Shown here piece by piece: positions 50,868 through 60,725 of a stretch of DNA of 64,000 nt. This stretch comes from Neorhizobium alkalisoli (GTDB taxonomy: Bacteria; Pseudomonadota; Alphaproteobacteria; Rhizobiales; Rhizobiaceae): assembly GCF_002968635.1 (NCBI RefSeq), contig NZ_PVBN01000004.1, positions 186,001-250,000 on the forward strand, read 5' to 3'. The notes under the pieces are model-generated. The model was not told the origin of the DNA, did not search any database, and saw nothing but the letters and a program-made list of their open reading frames with translations. Within the stretch, counting starts at the first letter, position 1. Each line of letters opens with the position of its first letter. The translations under genes were made by a program, and so were the position numbers.

Positions 50868-51416
50868 ATGATCAAGAAGCTCATTATTTCCGCGGTCGTT
50901 CTGACGGCCCTCATTGCCGGCAAGGAAGCCAATGCCGCCGGCGCCGGCGGTTTTGCCAGGGCGCTGTCTTCCGCGCCTGCCGTTCAAGTCCAGGTCGCCG
51001 AAAACAGGGCGATCGAAAGCCAGAAGCCAATCGAGGACGAAGTGTTGACGCTGACCTTCGAAAAGCGCAGCGAACTGCTGCGGGTCAACTCCGCGGTCAA
51101 CGGCACGGTCACCGATCTCGACAGCTATTTCGACAGCGTTGCCGGCGGCCCGGTGCTCGAACCGAGCAGCTGCTTCGATTGCGCCGACCTCAAGCGTCAG
51201 CACCTGATTTCGCTCGGCTGGTCGCCGAAGGCCATGCGGATTGCCTATGCCGTCGGCTCCGAGGGTCGCGTGGAACGCGTATTGGCGATTTCGACCGACC
51301 GCGGCGACGTGATCCTCGGCAACGACAGCCCGATGATCGACCTTTCGGGCAGCCAGGCCGCGCAGCCTGCCATGCAGCGCCAACCGCTCCCCGCCGTTTC
51401 TCACTACGACATCTGA
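50868..51416 (+). CDS. Exported protein, degenerate transglutaminase-like (BTLCP/DUF920) fold
   Basis: A 182-residue protein with a signal peptide (about 1-24, ending GKEANAAG). The second half resembles bacterial transglutaminase-like cysteine proteinases (BTLCP): FDCADLKRQHLISLGWSPKA (Cys about 104) then VLAISTDRGDVILGND. The family norm is Cys in GDCEDYA, His in GHAVL and Asp in LDN. Here the Cys remains, while His appears replaced (VERVL) and Asp of LDN is Gly (LGN). It is also shorter than typical members. This suggests a non-catalytic relative; the alignment is by eye. Confidence 0.55.
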   Translation: MIKKLIISAVVLTALIAGKEANAAGAGGFARALSSAPAVQVQVAENRAIESQKPIEDEVLTLTFEKRSELLRVNSAVNGTVTDLDSYFDSVAGGPVLEPSSCFDCADLKRQHLISLGWSPKAMRIAYAVGSEGRVERVLAISTDRGDVILGNDSPMIDLSGSQAAQPAMQRQPLPAVSHYDI

Positions 51417-51460
51417 TCTCGGCGGAACCGGCCACCCGACTGCCCCGTCCTTTTCCATTG

Positions 51461-51491
51461 CCCGTCTCCCTCTATGCGGAGGCGGGTTTTT
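51461..51491 (+). terminator. Rho-independent terminator
   Basis: CCCGTCTCC (51461-51469) pairs with GGAGGCGGG (51478-51486) with one wobble, followed by TTTTT. It ends the transcript of the transglutaminase-like gene. Confidence 0.8.
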
Positions 51492-51704
51492 CCATTCGGC
51501 GATGGCATGCCGCAAGCTCCGGAAACGGTTTTACTACCTTCGGGAGCGCCTTGTATTTAATTCAATATTTAAAGTTTTATGCGAGGCTGGCTCATCTTTC
51601 CCATCCAAGTCCGGAAAGCCGTCGGCTGGTCCAGCATTTCTCCGAAATTGCTGATGCACGAGCAAACCCCAGCGGGCGGATATTTCAATTAAGGAGTGAT
51701 GCAG

Positions 51705-53957
51705 GTGCGAATTTCAATCAAGCATACCTTGATACTGGCCTTTGTTGTTTTAAGCCTGGGCATATTGGGTCTCATGAGCAGAATGCTCTCTCAGGAGATC
51801 GACCGATACCAGAATTCCACCCGGCTCTCGGAACTGGCACAGCTCGACGAAGCGCTTTTCGACGCGCTGATCGGGTTGCGCGGCGAGCGCGGCGGCATAT
51901 CCTCGGCCATCAAGCTGGAGCCTGCCGAGGTCGGATCCAGCCGCAAGAACATGGATACCGGTCGGGAGTCCATGGATAAAGCCTTCTCTGCGGTGAAGAC
52001 CCTGACCGCGGAAATCGAACCGGCGGCCCTTCGCAATGCAATCTCTCCCGTACTCAACGCCTACACGCAGTGGGCGGGTTATCGGGCGAATGTCGACACG
52101 GCGCTTACGCAGGCCGTCAAGGACCGCGATCCCGCCCTCGGCAAAGCCGTGCTCGGACTTGCCGATACGATGCTGGCCGATCTCGAAAAGGCCGCCAATC
52201 AGGTCGAGGCCACCATCAATGCGCGCGGGCCGGGAATGATCATGTTCACCCAGCTGCGCTCCCTTGCCTGGACGGCTCGCACGCAGCTCGGCGGCGCCAA
52301 CTCCACCTTCGTCAGTGCGCTCATCGCCAAGCAGCCGCTCCCGGCGGAAAAGCTTACGGAAATCGCCGTTCAGGATGCCCGCGTGGCAACCGCTTGGGAT
52401 GTGATCACCCAGCTTTCCAGCGCGGAGACCACTCCGGAGAAGATCAAGACGCTCTATCGGACCGCGCAAACGACCTATTTCGGCGGACCTTATGCCGAGC
52501 AGCGCAATGGCGCCCTCAAGGCGTTTCAAGCCGGCAACGCCTTTGATATGGCGGTCGACGACTGGCGCAAGCCCGCCGCGCCCGCGCAAGCCTCGATCGC
52601 AGATATCGCTTCGGCCTCGCTTGACGAGATGACGAGGCTGACGGCGGAGGAGGTTGCTTCCGCGACGCGGTCCATCACCATCTATAGTGTCGCAACCGTC
52701 CTCGCTTTTGGGCTTTCCCTTCTCGGCATCTATACGGTCATCGTGCGGATCGCCAATCCGATCGGCCGCTTGACGGGCGTGATGCGCACACTCGCCGGCG
52801 GCGATCTTTCCGTCGAAATTCCCGGCGCTGCCCGCACGGACGAGATCGGCGACATGGCGCGTGCGGTGGAAATCTTCCGCGAGGCGGCGCAGCAGAACCG
52901 TCAGCTCGAAGCGGATGCCGAACACTCCCGCAAGGCTGCCGAGGCCGAACGCATCGAATTCCAACGCAGAGCCGAGGCCGAAGCCGAGGAGCGGCTGACC
53001 CAGGCCACCTCCGAACTCGCCTATGGCCTGCAGCGCCTTGCTGCCGGCGATCTGCTCTGCGAGATCGACAGGGAATTCTCCGAGCAATTCGAATCGCTCC
53101 GCCATGACTTCAACAGTTCCGTCCGCCAGTTGCGGACTGCGCTCGAAGGCGTGAACCGGACCGCTCAAAGCGTTCGCAGCGGCAGCGACGAAATCTCGAC
53201 CGCTTCCGACCAGCTTTCGAAGCGGACGGAACAGCAGGCGGCCTCGCTGGAGGAGACGGCGGCTGCGCTGGAAGAAGTCACCACCAATGTGAAGCAGACC
53301 TCCGAAAGGGCGAGCGAAGCACGGGAAATCGTCCGCGATGCGAGCTCCCGCGCGCAAAGCTCCAGCACGGTCGTTTCCAACGCCGTCAACGCGATGCAGA
53401 AGATCGAGATGGCATCGAACCAGATCAGCCAGATCATCGGCGTCATCGACGAGATCGCCTTCCAGACCAACCTGCTTGCCCTCAATGCAGGCGTGGAAGC
53501 CGCTCGCGCAGGCGAGGCGGGTAAGGGATTTGCGGTGGTTGCCCAGGAAGTCCGCGAACTGGCGCAGCGCTCGGCCCAGGCCGCCAAGGAGATCAAGACG
53601 CTGATCGGTAATTCCGAAGCAGCCGTCAACCAGGGTGTCGTTCTCGTCAACGATACCGGCAACGGCCTCAGGGAGATTGCCCAGCTTGTCGCGGCGGTCA
53701 ACCAGCATATGGAGGCTATTGCTATCGCCGCGAGCGAACAGGCATCCGGTCTCTCGGAAATCAATACGTCCGTGAACCACATGGACCAGATGACCCAGCA
53801 GAATGCCGCCATGGTCGAGGAAATGAATGCAGCCGGCGCTTCTCTGGCGCAGGAAAGCAGCCGCCTTTCCGAACTGCTGGCGCGCTTCGAAGTGAGCGGG
53901 AAGAACGTGCGCGATCAGCGGTCGTTCGCCCCCTCAAGGCTGGCGATGGCCGGCTGA
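51705..53957 (+). CDS. Methyl-accepting chemotaxis protein
   Basis: A 750-residue chemoreceptor. TM1 covers about 6-28 (TLILAFVVLSLGILGLM). A large periplasmic helical sensor covers about 30-325 and TM2 about 330-350 (VATVLAFGLSLLGIYTVIV). A HAMP domain (NPIGRLTGVMRTLAGGDLSV) and a second HAMP-like segment (ELAYGLQRLAAGDLLCEI) follow, then the signalling domain with the hairpin tip EIAFQTNLLALNAGVEAARA and methylation helices. GTG 51705 lies 8 bases after AAGGAG; the ATG at 51699 is too close to it. No CheR-binding pentapeptide is at the C-terminus. The ligand is unknown. Confidence 0.9.
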   Translation: MRISIKHTLILAFVVLSLGILGLMSRMLSQEIDRYQNSTRLSELAQLDEALFDALIGLRGERGGISSAIKLEPAEVGSSRKNMDTGRESMDKAFSAVKTLTAEIEPAALRNAISPVLNAYTQWAGYRANVDTALTQAVKDRDPALGKAVLGLADTMLADLEKAANQVEATINARGPGMIMFTQLRSLAWTARTQLGGANSTFVSALIAKQPLPAEKLTEIAVQDARVATAWDVITQLSSAETTPEKIKTLYRTAQTTYFGGPYAEQRNGALKAFQAGNAFDMAVDDWRKPAAPAQASIADIASASLDEMTRLTAEEVASATRSITIYSVATVLAFGLSLLGIYTVIVRIANPIGRLTGVMRTLAGGDLSVEIPGAARTDEIGDMARAVEIFREAAQQNRQLEADAEHSRKAAEAERIEFQRRAEAEAEERLTQATSELAYGLQRLAAGDLLCEIDREFSEQFESLRHDFNSSVRQLRTALEGVNRTAQSVRSGSDEISTASDQLSKRTEQQAASLEETAAALEEVTTNVKQTSERASEAREIVRDASSRAQSSSTVVSNAVNAMQKIEMASNQISQIIGVIDEIAFQTNLLALNAGVEAARAGEAGKGFAVVAQEVRELAQRSAQAAKEIKTLIGNSEAAVNQGVVLVNDTGNGLREIAQLVAAVNQHMEAIAIAASEQASGLSEINTSVNHMDQMTQQNAAMVEEMNAAGASLAQESSRLSELLARFEVSGKNVRDQRSFAPSRLAMAG

Positions 53958-54025
53958 GGACGTAGCTCCGATCGGTGATCCCGCCATACGCCTTCGATAG
54001 CGGGATTTCATCGGTCCCGATTTCC

Positions 54026-54066
54026 GAACCGCCGGCTCTTTTGCAAAGGGCCGGCGGTTTCATTTT
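54026..54066 (+). terminator. Rho-independent terminator of the chemoreceptor gene
   Basis: AACCGCCGGC (54026-54035) and GCCGGCGGTT (54049-54058) form a perfect 10-bp stem followed by TCATTTTT. It lies between the convergent chemoreceptor and DMT transporter genes. Confidence 0.85.
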
Positions 54067-54075
54067 TAGCAGGAT

Positions 54076-54966
54076 TTATCGGTCCAGATGGGGTTTTCCC
54101 CATTCGGCGATCGCGATGCCGCCGAGCGCCAGCGCCAGTGCGACGATATGGAAGGCCTGCAGGGCTTCCCCGAGAATGGCGACCGAGAGCAGCGTCCCGA
54201 AGACCGGAACGAGATTGATGAACAGGCCCGCGCGATTGGCGCCGATCTTCTGAACGCCGACGATATAGAGAACCTGCGCGATCAGCGAGGCGAAGATACC
54301 GGTATAGAGCACGATCACCCAGCCCCGGGTATCGGGCCAGATCAGCCGGTCGTTGGAGTATTCCCAGAATACGAGTGGCGTCGTGAAGATGAGCGCGAAG
54401 AGGGCGGGGAACGCCATCAGGGTGCGCCAATTGACTTGCGGCCGCCATCTGAGCGCAACGGTGTAGATCGCATAGGCCATGACCGCGATCATCATGATCG
54501 CGTCGCCGAAATTGACGGTAAGGGTCACGAGAGTGCCGAGATCTCCGTGGACGGCAGTAATCACGCCCCCTATCAGGGTGAGGGTGAAGCCGAGGATCTG
54601 TGCCCAGGAAACCTTCATGCGGAACAGCAGGAAGTTGATGACGAAGATCAGCATCGGGATGACCGCCTGCTCGACCGTCACGTTGATCGCCGTCGTGTAG
54701 TTGACCGCGGTATAGAGCGCGGCGTTGAAAACGACATAGCCTACGACGCCCAGGAAGACGAGAATCGGCAGGTTCTTCTTGACGATCGGCCAGTCCTTCA
54801 CGAGCTGCGGCACCGAGATCGCGAAAATGATTGCGACGGCGGCGAACCAGCGACAGAAGGTCAGCATCATCGGACTGACATGGCCGACGGCGAGCTTGCC
54901 CGCCACCGCATTGCCGCCCCAGCACAAGGTGGCGATGACGAGGGAAAGATAGGCCTTTTTATGCAA
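54076..54966 (-). CDS. DMT superfamily (EamA) transporter
   Basis: A 296-residue inner-membrane protein with ten helices in two EamA repeats (LVIATLCWGGNAVAGKLAVG first, then VEQAVIPMLIFVINFLLFRM, and LAQVLYIVGVQKIGANRAGL in the second half). Members export metabolites such as amino acids. TTG 54966 is preceded by CCGGAGAA at good spacing and gives the usual family length and start. A GTG at 55047 would add 27 residues without a ribosome-binding site. Confidence 0.85.
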   Translation of the reverse strand: MHKKAYLSLVIATLCWGGNAVAGKLAVGHVSPMMLTFCRWFAAVAIIFAISVPQLVKDWPIVKKNLPILVFLGVVGYVVFNAALYTAVNYTTAINVTVEQAVIPMLIFVINFLLFRMKVSWAQILGFTLTLIGGVITAVHGDLGTLVTLTVNFGDAIMMIAVMAYAIYTVALRWRPQVNWRTLMAFPALFALIFTTPLVFWEYSNDRLIWPDTRGWVIVLYTGIFASLIAQVLYIVGVQKIGANRAGLFINLVPVFGTLLSVAILGEALQAFHIVALALALGGIAIAEWGKPHLDR

Positions 54967-55250
54967 AACAATTCTCCGGCTCCGGCCACAGGGCGCCGGT
55001 ATCAACAGTCGGGGCGGGGAATAACGCGCCGCTCGGGCATTTGTCACGTAAAAACCGTGGCTGCGTCACAAACAGGTCGCTTTCCTTCGGCCAAGGCATT
55101 ATAGATGCGCGCGTTTGCACTGTTCTCGGATAATTGCGCCCGGGAACGGAGCCTAAATCTAAGTGGTGCATCGACCCGTAGGTCAAAAACGATCTACGGT
55201 GGGTGCGCGTATGGTCGCGTGGGGCTTTGCCCGCAGCACAGGAAGCAGAG

Positions 55251-56549
55251 ATGACGAACGTAGTCGTGGTTGGTTCGCAATGGGGTGACGAGGGCAAGGG
55301 CAAGATTGTCGACTGGCTTTCCGAACGCGCCGATATCGTCGTGCGCTTCCAGGGCGGTCACAATGCCGGCCATACGCTCGTCATCGATGGCGTCAGTTAC
55401 AAGCTCTCGCTCCTACCTTCCGGGATCGTGCGCGGCGGCAAGATTTCGGTGATCGGCAACGGCGTCGTTCTCGACCCGCATGCGCTGGTCGCCGAGATCG
55501 ACAAGCTTGCCGGGCAGGGCGTGAAGGTCACGCCGGAAAATCTCCGCATCGCCGACAATGCGACGCTCATTCTTTCCGTGCACCGCGAACTCGATGGCCT
55601 GCGCGAGGATGCCGCTTCCAATAGCGGCACCAAGATCGGCACTACCCGCCGCGGCATCGGCCCTGCCTATGAGGACAAGGTCGGCCGCCGCGCGATCCGC
55701 GTCATGGACCTCGCCGACATGGAGACGCTGCCGGGCAAAGTCGACCGCATTCTCACCCACCACAACGCGCTTCGCCGCGGCCTGGGGGAAAAGGAGGTCT
55801 CGCACGAGGCGATCATGCAGGAACTCACCTCGGTCGCCGAGCGTGTGCTGCCTTTCCGTGAAACGGTCTGGGAACTGCTCGACAAGGAACGCCGCAAGGG
55901 TGCCCGTATCCTTTTCGAGGGTGCTCAAGGATCGCTGCTCGATATCGATCACGGCACTTATCCCTTCGTGACCTCGTCGAATACCGTCGCCGGCCAGGCT
56001 TCGGCTGGCTCCGGCATGGGGCCGGGTGCGCTCGGCTACATCCTCGGCATCACCAAGGCCTATACGACGCGTGTCGGCGAAGGCCCGTTCCCGACCGAGC
56101 TCAAGGATGAGATCGGTCAATTTCTTGGGGAAAAAGGCCATGAATTTGGAACGGTTACGGGCCGCAAACGCCGCTGCGGCTGGTTCGATGCCGCGCTCGT
56201 GCGCCAGTCGGTCGCGACCAACGGCATCACCGGAATTGCGCTGACGAAGCTCGACGTGCTCGACGGCCTGGACGAATTGAAGATCTGCGTCGGCTACAAG
56301 CTGGACGGCGTTCAGATCGATCATCTCCCGGCAAGCCAAGGCGCGCAGGCTCGCGTCGAGCCGGTTTACGTCACGCTGGAAGGCTGGAAGGAATCGACCG
56401 TCGGCGCCCGTAAATGGGCGGACCTCCCGGCCCAAGCCATCAAGTATGTCCGCCAAGTGGAGGAATTGATCGGCGCCCCCGTCGCGCTACTTTCCACCAG
56501 TCCTGAGCGGGAGGACACCATACTTGTGACCGACCCGTTTGAAGATTAA
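55251..56549 (+). CDS. purA: Adenylosuccinate synthetase
   Basis: A 432-residue enzyme that joins IMP and aspartate with GTP in AMP synthesis. The N-terminal loop is [20 protein letters not shown] (catalytic Asp, about 13), followed by [12 protein letters not shown] (catalytic His, about 41), [20 protein letters not shown] (about 130), [20 protein letters not shown] and [13 protein letters not shown]. The length and N-terminus fix ATG 55251. The DMT gene is divergent upstream. The next gene starts 59 bases after the stop. Confidence 0.96.
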   Translation: MTNVVVVGSQWGDEGKGKIVDWLSERADIVVRFQGGHNAGHTLVIDGVSYKLSLLPSGIVRGGKISVIGNGVVLDPHALVAEIDKLAGQGVKVTPENLRIADNATLILSVHRELDGLREDAASNSGTKIGTTRRGIGPAYEDKVGRRAIRVMDLADMETLPGKVDRILTHHNALRRGLGEKEVSHEAIMQELTSVAERVLPFRETVWELLDKERRKGARILFEGAQGSLLDIDHGTYPFVTSSNTVAGQASAGSGMGPGALGYILGITKAYTTRVGEGPFPTELKDEIGQFLGEKGHEFGTVTGRKRRCGWFDAALVRQSVATNGITGIALTKLDVLDGLDELKICVGYKLDGVQIDHLPASQGAQARVEPVYVTLEGWKESTVGARKWADLPAQAIKYVRQVEELIGAPVALLSTSPEREDTILVTDPFED

Positions 56550-56608
56550 AGTCAAAAATTGGTTACCATTCGGCTGATCTTCGGATTGGCGATCATGAGA
56601 AAGTGCTG

Positions 56609-59149
56609 ATGGCTGATTTTGTTGCGGTTATCCGCCGCGCTGTTGATGGACTGGCGAGCAATACGCCGGAGATGCGCGCGAAGGTGTATGATAAGGCTCG
56701 TGGCGCCGTGCAGCGGCAGCTCGAGAACATGAAGCCGCGTCCACCGGAAGACATGCTGCGCCGGCAGATGGAGAAGCTCGAGGCGGCGATCGTCGACGTC
56801 GAGAGCGAGCATGCCGAAGCGCTGGCGCCGGTCGTCGACGACGCAGCGACGGAGCATCCAACCGAAGAAGCCATTTCCGAATCGGCCGCCGCCGAGCCGG
56901 CGGCCGAGATCGCCGAAGAGCCTGCTGCGCAGATTGCCGAGCATCCCGACGTGGAGCCGGCGTCTGCCGAACAATCTGCGCAAGAGCCGCAGGTCGCCGC
57001 CGAAGAGGCTCGCGAACCTGAGATTGCATCGGCGCCGGCCGAATATGAATCGGCTCCGGTTTTCCGCGAAGACGACTATCAGGCACCCGAAGCGGTTATC
57101 GCCGAAGAGGAGCGCGCTCCGGCCGAGACAGAACAGCAGGTGGTGGAGGAGGCGGCGCCGGTTGCCGAGCAGCCTGCCTACCATGAAGAACAGGAGATCG
57201 CGGCTGCTCCGGCTGACGAGCCGCAGGCCGTTCACCAGTACGGCGATTGGCGCGACGACATGCCACCGGAAGGGGCTCCCTCGGCTCCGACGGTTTTCGA
57301 CTATGACGAGCCGGCGACGGAGACCGTACAGCCCGCCGTCTGGCCTGACGAGCCGCCTCCGCTGGAGGCTGTGCCCTTGTCGGAACCGGTGCCCGCAGAG
57401 CCCGTCGCGGCAGATGCGGCCGAGGACGATTTTCCGTATCCGACGCGGGGCGAGGAGGATCAGCGCCTCAACGAGCCCGAACTTGTGCAGGAATGGGTCG
57501 GCGAGCGGCATCCTCTGGAAACGGAGCAGGTGGCGGAAGAACCCCTGAAGGCCGAAGAAGAAACCCTGAAGGCGGAAGAAGATTGGGGATGGGCGCCATC
57601 CCAACCGGAGCCAGCTGCAAGTGCTGCCCCGAATGTCGCTGCCGTATGGAACGAAGTTCCCGAACTCGTGTTGGCCGACCCTGCCGGTCACGAAGTGACG
57701 GGGACACCGGTCGAGGCGCATTTCGACACGGAAACCCATGTCTCGGCTGATACGGTCAGGATGCCGTCAGTCTCCGACCTGCCTTTGCCTGAGGCGGCGG
57801 TTGCAGCGGCAGCCAAGGACCCGATCGCAGACTATCTCGAGCCGCAGCCGAAGGCGGCAGAGAAAGCCCCGGAGAGCGATCCCTGGGCCGATCTGGAAGA
57901 ACTGATCGGCTTCAACAAGGATGCTCCGCTCCCGGGCGGCACGTCGCGCAGCAGCACCTTGCACAGCGAGGCGGATGCAGACGATCTGATGCCGGCGCCG
58001 GCGCGGCCCTACCGGGTGACCCCGGTGCGCAAACGCAACTATGCGGGCATCATCCTTGCGATCATCGGTCTCGCTCTCGTCGGCGCCGGCGGTTACGCAA
58101 TCTGGCTGAACCGCGATTCGCTGAACGACATGGTGGACGGCCTGTTCCAGTCGGGCGTGCCGACGACGCAGACCGCCGAGCAGGCGCCTGCTCCCGCACC
58201 TGCGACCCCGGCGCCGAGCCAGACACCTGCGACGCCGCCCCCGGCGGCGCAGAACAATGCCCCAGCCCGGACCGCTCCCACGACACCCGCTCCCGCGGAC
58301 GGATCCTCCACCGCGACGAAATTCACACAGCGTCTGATGGCCGATGGCAGCGAGGTCGACGAGGGGCCGGGCGGCACGGGCGGCCTTGCGCAGAATGCGG
58401 AGGGTCAATCGGTCGCTCAACTCAACGCGCCGCCGGCCGCACAGGCAGCAATGCCAGATGCCGCAGCACCGGCAGGTACTGCACCTGCAGCACCCGCCCC
58501 GGGAGCCGCCCCAACAGAGACCCCGCAGGCAACGCCGAACCAGGGTGCCACCGCACCTGCGGCCAATCCGTCCGATGCTCCAGCGCTCGCCGGGGAAAAG
58601 ATGTTCCTCTACGAGGAGCGGATCGGCCAGACGGCGCCGACGGCGATCGAAGGTGCGGTCTCGTGGTCACTGCAGCGCGAGCCGGGGGTAAACGGTCGTC
58701 CGGAGCCGGTCATCCAGGGGCGGATCAACATCCCAGGCCGCGGCCTGACTGCGCTCGTCACCGTCAAACGCAATGCGGATCCGTCGCTGCCGGCCAGCCA
58801 TCTCGTGGAGATCGTCTTCGCGGTGCCGCCGGATTTTGAAGGCGGCGCGATCGACAGCGTGCAGCGCATCGCCATGAAGCAGACGGAACAGGATCGCGGC
58901 AATGCACTGATCGCGGTGCCGGCGAAGATCACCGACGACTTCCACATGATCGCGCTCAACGATTTCCCGGATGCCCGCACCACCAATCTGGAGCTTTTGC
59001 GCAGCCGCAACTGGATCGACATTCCCGTCGCCTATCGTAACGGCCGCCGGGCGCTTTTCACTCTCCAGAAGGGGCCGGAAGGCGAGCGGATCTTCGCCGA
59101 AGCGATCCGGGAATGGGCCACACTCGGGGCGCCCGCGACCGGGCAGTAA
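56609..59149 (+). CDS. Large Ala/Pro/Glu-rich single-span membrane protein, conserved C-terminal domain
   Basis: An 846-residue protein in four parts. A short helical N-terminus (ADFVAVIRRAVDGLASNTPE, about 1-65) comes first. A long acidic, low-complexity stretch rich in Glu, Ala and Pro covers about 70-470. One transmembrane helix lies at about 473-495 (YAGIILAIIGLALVGAGGYA), followed by an Ala/Pro/Thr-rich linker (about 510-650). A folded C-terminal domain of about 190 residues (KMFLYEERIGQTAPTAIEGA, then ALFTLQKGPEGERIFAEAIR) completes it. Topology predicts the C-domain outside the cytosol. No known function; the layout suggests an envelope-spanning or scaffold protein. ATG 56609 was chosen over GTG 56603. 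Confidence 0.8.
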   Translation: MADFVAVIRRAVDGLASNTPEMRAKVYDKARGAVQRQLENMKPRPPEDMLRRQMEKLEAAIVDVESEHAEALAPVVDDAATEHPTEEAISESAAAEPAAEIAEEPAAQIAEHPDVEPASAEQSAQEPQVAAEEAREPEIASAPAEYESAPVFREDDYQAPEAVIAEEERAPAETEQQVVEEAAPVAEQPAYHEEQEIAAAPADEPQAVHQYGDWRDDMPPEGAPSAPTVFDYDEPATETVQPAVWPDEPPPLEAVPLSEPVPAEPVAADAAEDDFPYPTRGEEDQRLNEPELVQEWVGERHPLETEQVAEEPLKAEEETLKAEEDWGWAPSQPEPAASAAPNVAAVWNEVPELVLADPAGHEVTGTPVEAHFDTETHVSADTVRMPSVSDLPLPEAAVAAAAKDPIADYLEPQPKAAEKAPESDPWADLEELIGFNKDAPLPGGTSRSSTLHSEADADDLMPAPARPYRVTPVRKRNYAGIILAIIGLALVGAGGYAIWLNRDSLNDMVDGLFQSGVPTTQTAEQAPAPAPATPAPSQTPATPPPAAQNNAPARTAPTTPAPADGSSTATKFTQRLMADGSEVDEGPGGTGGLAQNAEGQSVAQLNAPPAAQAAMPDAAAPAGTAPAAPAPGAAPTETPQATPNQGATAPAANPSDAPALAGEKMFLYEERIGQTAPTAIEGAVSWSLQREPGVNGRPEPVIQGRINIPGRGLTALVTVKRNADPSLPASHLVEIVFAVPPDFEGGAIDSVQRIAMKQTEQDRGNALIAVPAKITDDFHMIALNDFPDARTTNLELLRSRNWIDIPVAYRNGRRALFTLQKGPEGERIFAEAIREWATLGAPATGQ

Positions 59150-59168
59150 GAGATTTCGGCTCACAACG

Positions 59169-59202
59169 AAAAAGGTCCGGCGAAGAAGCCGGGCCTTTTT
59201 TT
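59169..59202. terminator. Bidirectional Rho-independent terminator
   Basis: AAAAAGGTCCGGC (59169-59181) pairs with GCCGGGCCTTTTTTT (59188-59202). The A-run and T-run make it work for both convergent genes. Confidence 0.85.
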
Positions 59203-59207
59203 GATTG

Positions 59208-59606
59208 CTACTCAGCCTTCACTTGGGCCAAGGAGTGGCCGGCCAGGCGAAGGACTTCGTGCGCGCGCATTCTGTCCTCCGATTTGATCAGCAGGTGGTC
59301 GCCGTCAAAGGTGGACACGACGAAGATACCAATGCCGTTTTCCGATAGCGGGCGGATCACCGAAAGCACGATACCGGTCTCACCGAAGGCAAATGGACCC
59401 ACGAACTTATAGGAGATCCAGCCACTGTCCCGCTTGACTTTGGCAGGCGCGCGCTCCTCCAGGCAAACAATCGAAAGCTCGTCTTCGGTGCGGCTAATGC
59501 TCACGAAACCTTCGCCGTCCGCCCAGGCAGGAATTGCATCCCCGGATGCAAGGCGGCAGATTGCGTAGCTGCCGACAAGTTCCTTGAGGGGGATCGTGAG
59601 CGCCAT
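59208..59606 (-). CDS. ACT-domain protein
   Basis: A 132-residue cytosolic protein with an ACT-type (CASTOR-like) domain: ELVGSYAICRLASGDAIPAW, then SGWISYKFVGPFAFGETGIV and LSENGIGIFVVSTFDGDHLL. ACT modules bind amino acids and regulate enzymes; as a free-standing domain its partner is unknown. It lies downstream of rpoH on the same strand but is separated by a terminator hairpin. Confidence 0.82.
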   Translation of the reverse strand: MALTIPLKELVGSYAICRLASGDAIPAWADGEGFVSISRTEDELSIVCLEERAPAKVKRDSGWISYKFVGPFAFGETGIVLSVIRPLSENGIGIFVVSTFDGDHLLIKSEDRMRAHEVLRLAGHSLAQVKAE

Positions 59607-59647
59607 CTTTGATATCTCCTGTGGCTCCGCGCGGAATGCCAGATACA

Positions 59648-59680
59648 GAAAAGGGCCGCGTCGGCAGCCCTTTTCCTAAG
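59648..59680 (-). terminator. Terminator of rpoH
   Basis: GAAAAGGGC (59648-59656) pairs with GCCCTTTTC (59667-59675), a perfect 9-bp stem with A/T-rich ends. It lies just after the rpoH stop and before the ACT gene. Confidence 0.7.
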
Positions 59681-59697
59681 CTATCATCAGGTCGGAG

Positions 59698-60600
59698 TTA
59701 AGCGTCGACCACGCGCAGAGCGTTTGCCTGGGCAAGCGCTTCCTTCTGGACGGCCTCCTGCACCTTCTCGAAGGCGCGCACCTCGATCTGGCGCACGCGT
59801 TCGCGGCTGATGTCGAACTCGGACGACAGCTCTTCCAGTGTCACCGGCTCGTCGGCGAGGCGGCGAGCTTCGAAGATGCGGCGTTCGCGTTCGTTCAATA
59901 CACTCAAGGCCTTGGAGAGCATCCGGCGGCGCGTATCGAGTTCGTCCTGCTCGATCAGCACTTCTTCCTGGCTGTCGCGGTCATCCACCAGCCAATCCTG
60001 CCATTGCCCCGCTTCGCCTTCGCTGGCGCGGATCGGCGCATTCAGCGAGGCGTCGCCGGACAGGCGGCGGTTCATGGAAACCACTTCCTCCTCGGACACA
60101 TTCAGCTTGGTGGCGATTTCGGCCACCTGGTCCGGCTTCAGATCACCTTCGTCGATCGCCTGGATCCGCCCCTTGAGCCGGCGCAGGTTGAAGAAAAGGC
60201 GTTTCTGGTTGGCGGTGGTGCCCATCTTCACGAGCGACCAGGAGCGCAGGATATATTCCTGGATCGAAGCCTTGATCCACCACATGGCGTAGGTTGCCAG
60301 GCGGAAGCCGCGTTCCGGATCGAACTTCTTGACGGCCTGCATGAGGCCGACATTGCCCTCGGAAACGACTTCGCCGATCGGCAGGCCATAACCGCGATAG
60401 CCCATGGCAATCTTTGCGACGAGGCGCAGGTGGCTCGTCACGAGCTTGTGGGCCGCAGTACGGTCGCCATGTTCGGCGTAGCGTTTCGCAAGCATGTATT
60501 CCTGCTGGGGCTCCAGCATGGGAAACTTGCGGATTTCATCGAGATAACGGTTGAGACCGGCTTCGCCGGCGGTAATTGAAGGCAGAGTATTGCGGGCCAT
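59698..60600 (-). CDS. rpoH: RNA polymerase heat-shock sigma factor RpoH
   Basis: A 300-residue sigma-32. Region 1.2/2.1 is GLNRYLDEIRKFPMLEPQQE, region 2.2 LVTSHLRLVAKIAMGYRGYG, and regions 2.3-2.4 carry EVVSEGNVGLMQAVKKFDPE and RLATYAMWWIKASIQEYILR. The RpoH box is SLVKMGTTANQKRLFFNLRR. Region 4.2 is TLEELSSEFDISRERVRQIE. It directs heat-shock transcription. ATG 60600 follows AAAGGGG at good spacing; the frame extends upstream without coding character. Confidence 0.96.
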   Translation of the reverse strand: MARNTLPSITAGEAGLNRYLDEIRKFPMLEPQQEYMLAKRYAEHGDRTAAHKLVTSHLRLVAKIAMGYRGYGLPIGEVVSEGNVGLMQAVKKFDPERGFRLATYAMWWIKASIQEYILRSWSLVKMGTTANQKRLFFNLRRLKGRIQAIDEGDLKPDQVAEIATKLNVSEEEVVSMNRRLSGDASLNAPIRASEGEAGQWQDWLVDDRDSQEEVLIEQDELDTRRRMLSKALSVLNERERRIFEARRLADEPVTLEELSSEFDISRERVRQIEVRAFEKVQEAVQKEALAQANALRVVDA

Positions 60601-60725
60601 AAAGCACCCCTTTCCGATCGTTGTCGGCTCCCTCTTACGTGTGGCAATCTTACGTGCGCTAATGCATGCTGAAGGCGAGCCAAAGTCGTGCGGATCATTT
60701 CCGACCCCGCACCGACCCAAGTAAC

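Noticed and set aside
51750..53780. A 676-codon minus-strand open frame opposite the chemoreceptor gene
   Set aside because: No recognisable protein features, while the plus strand encodes a complete chemoreceptor with all expected domains.
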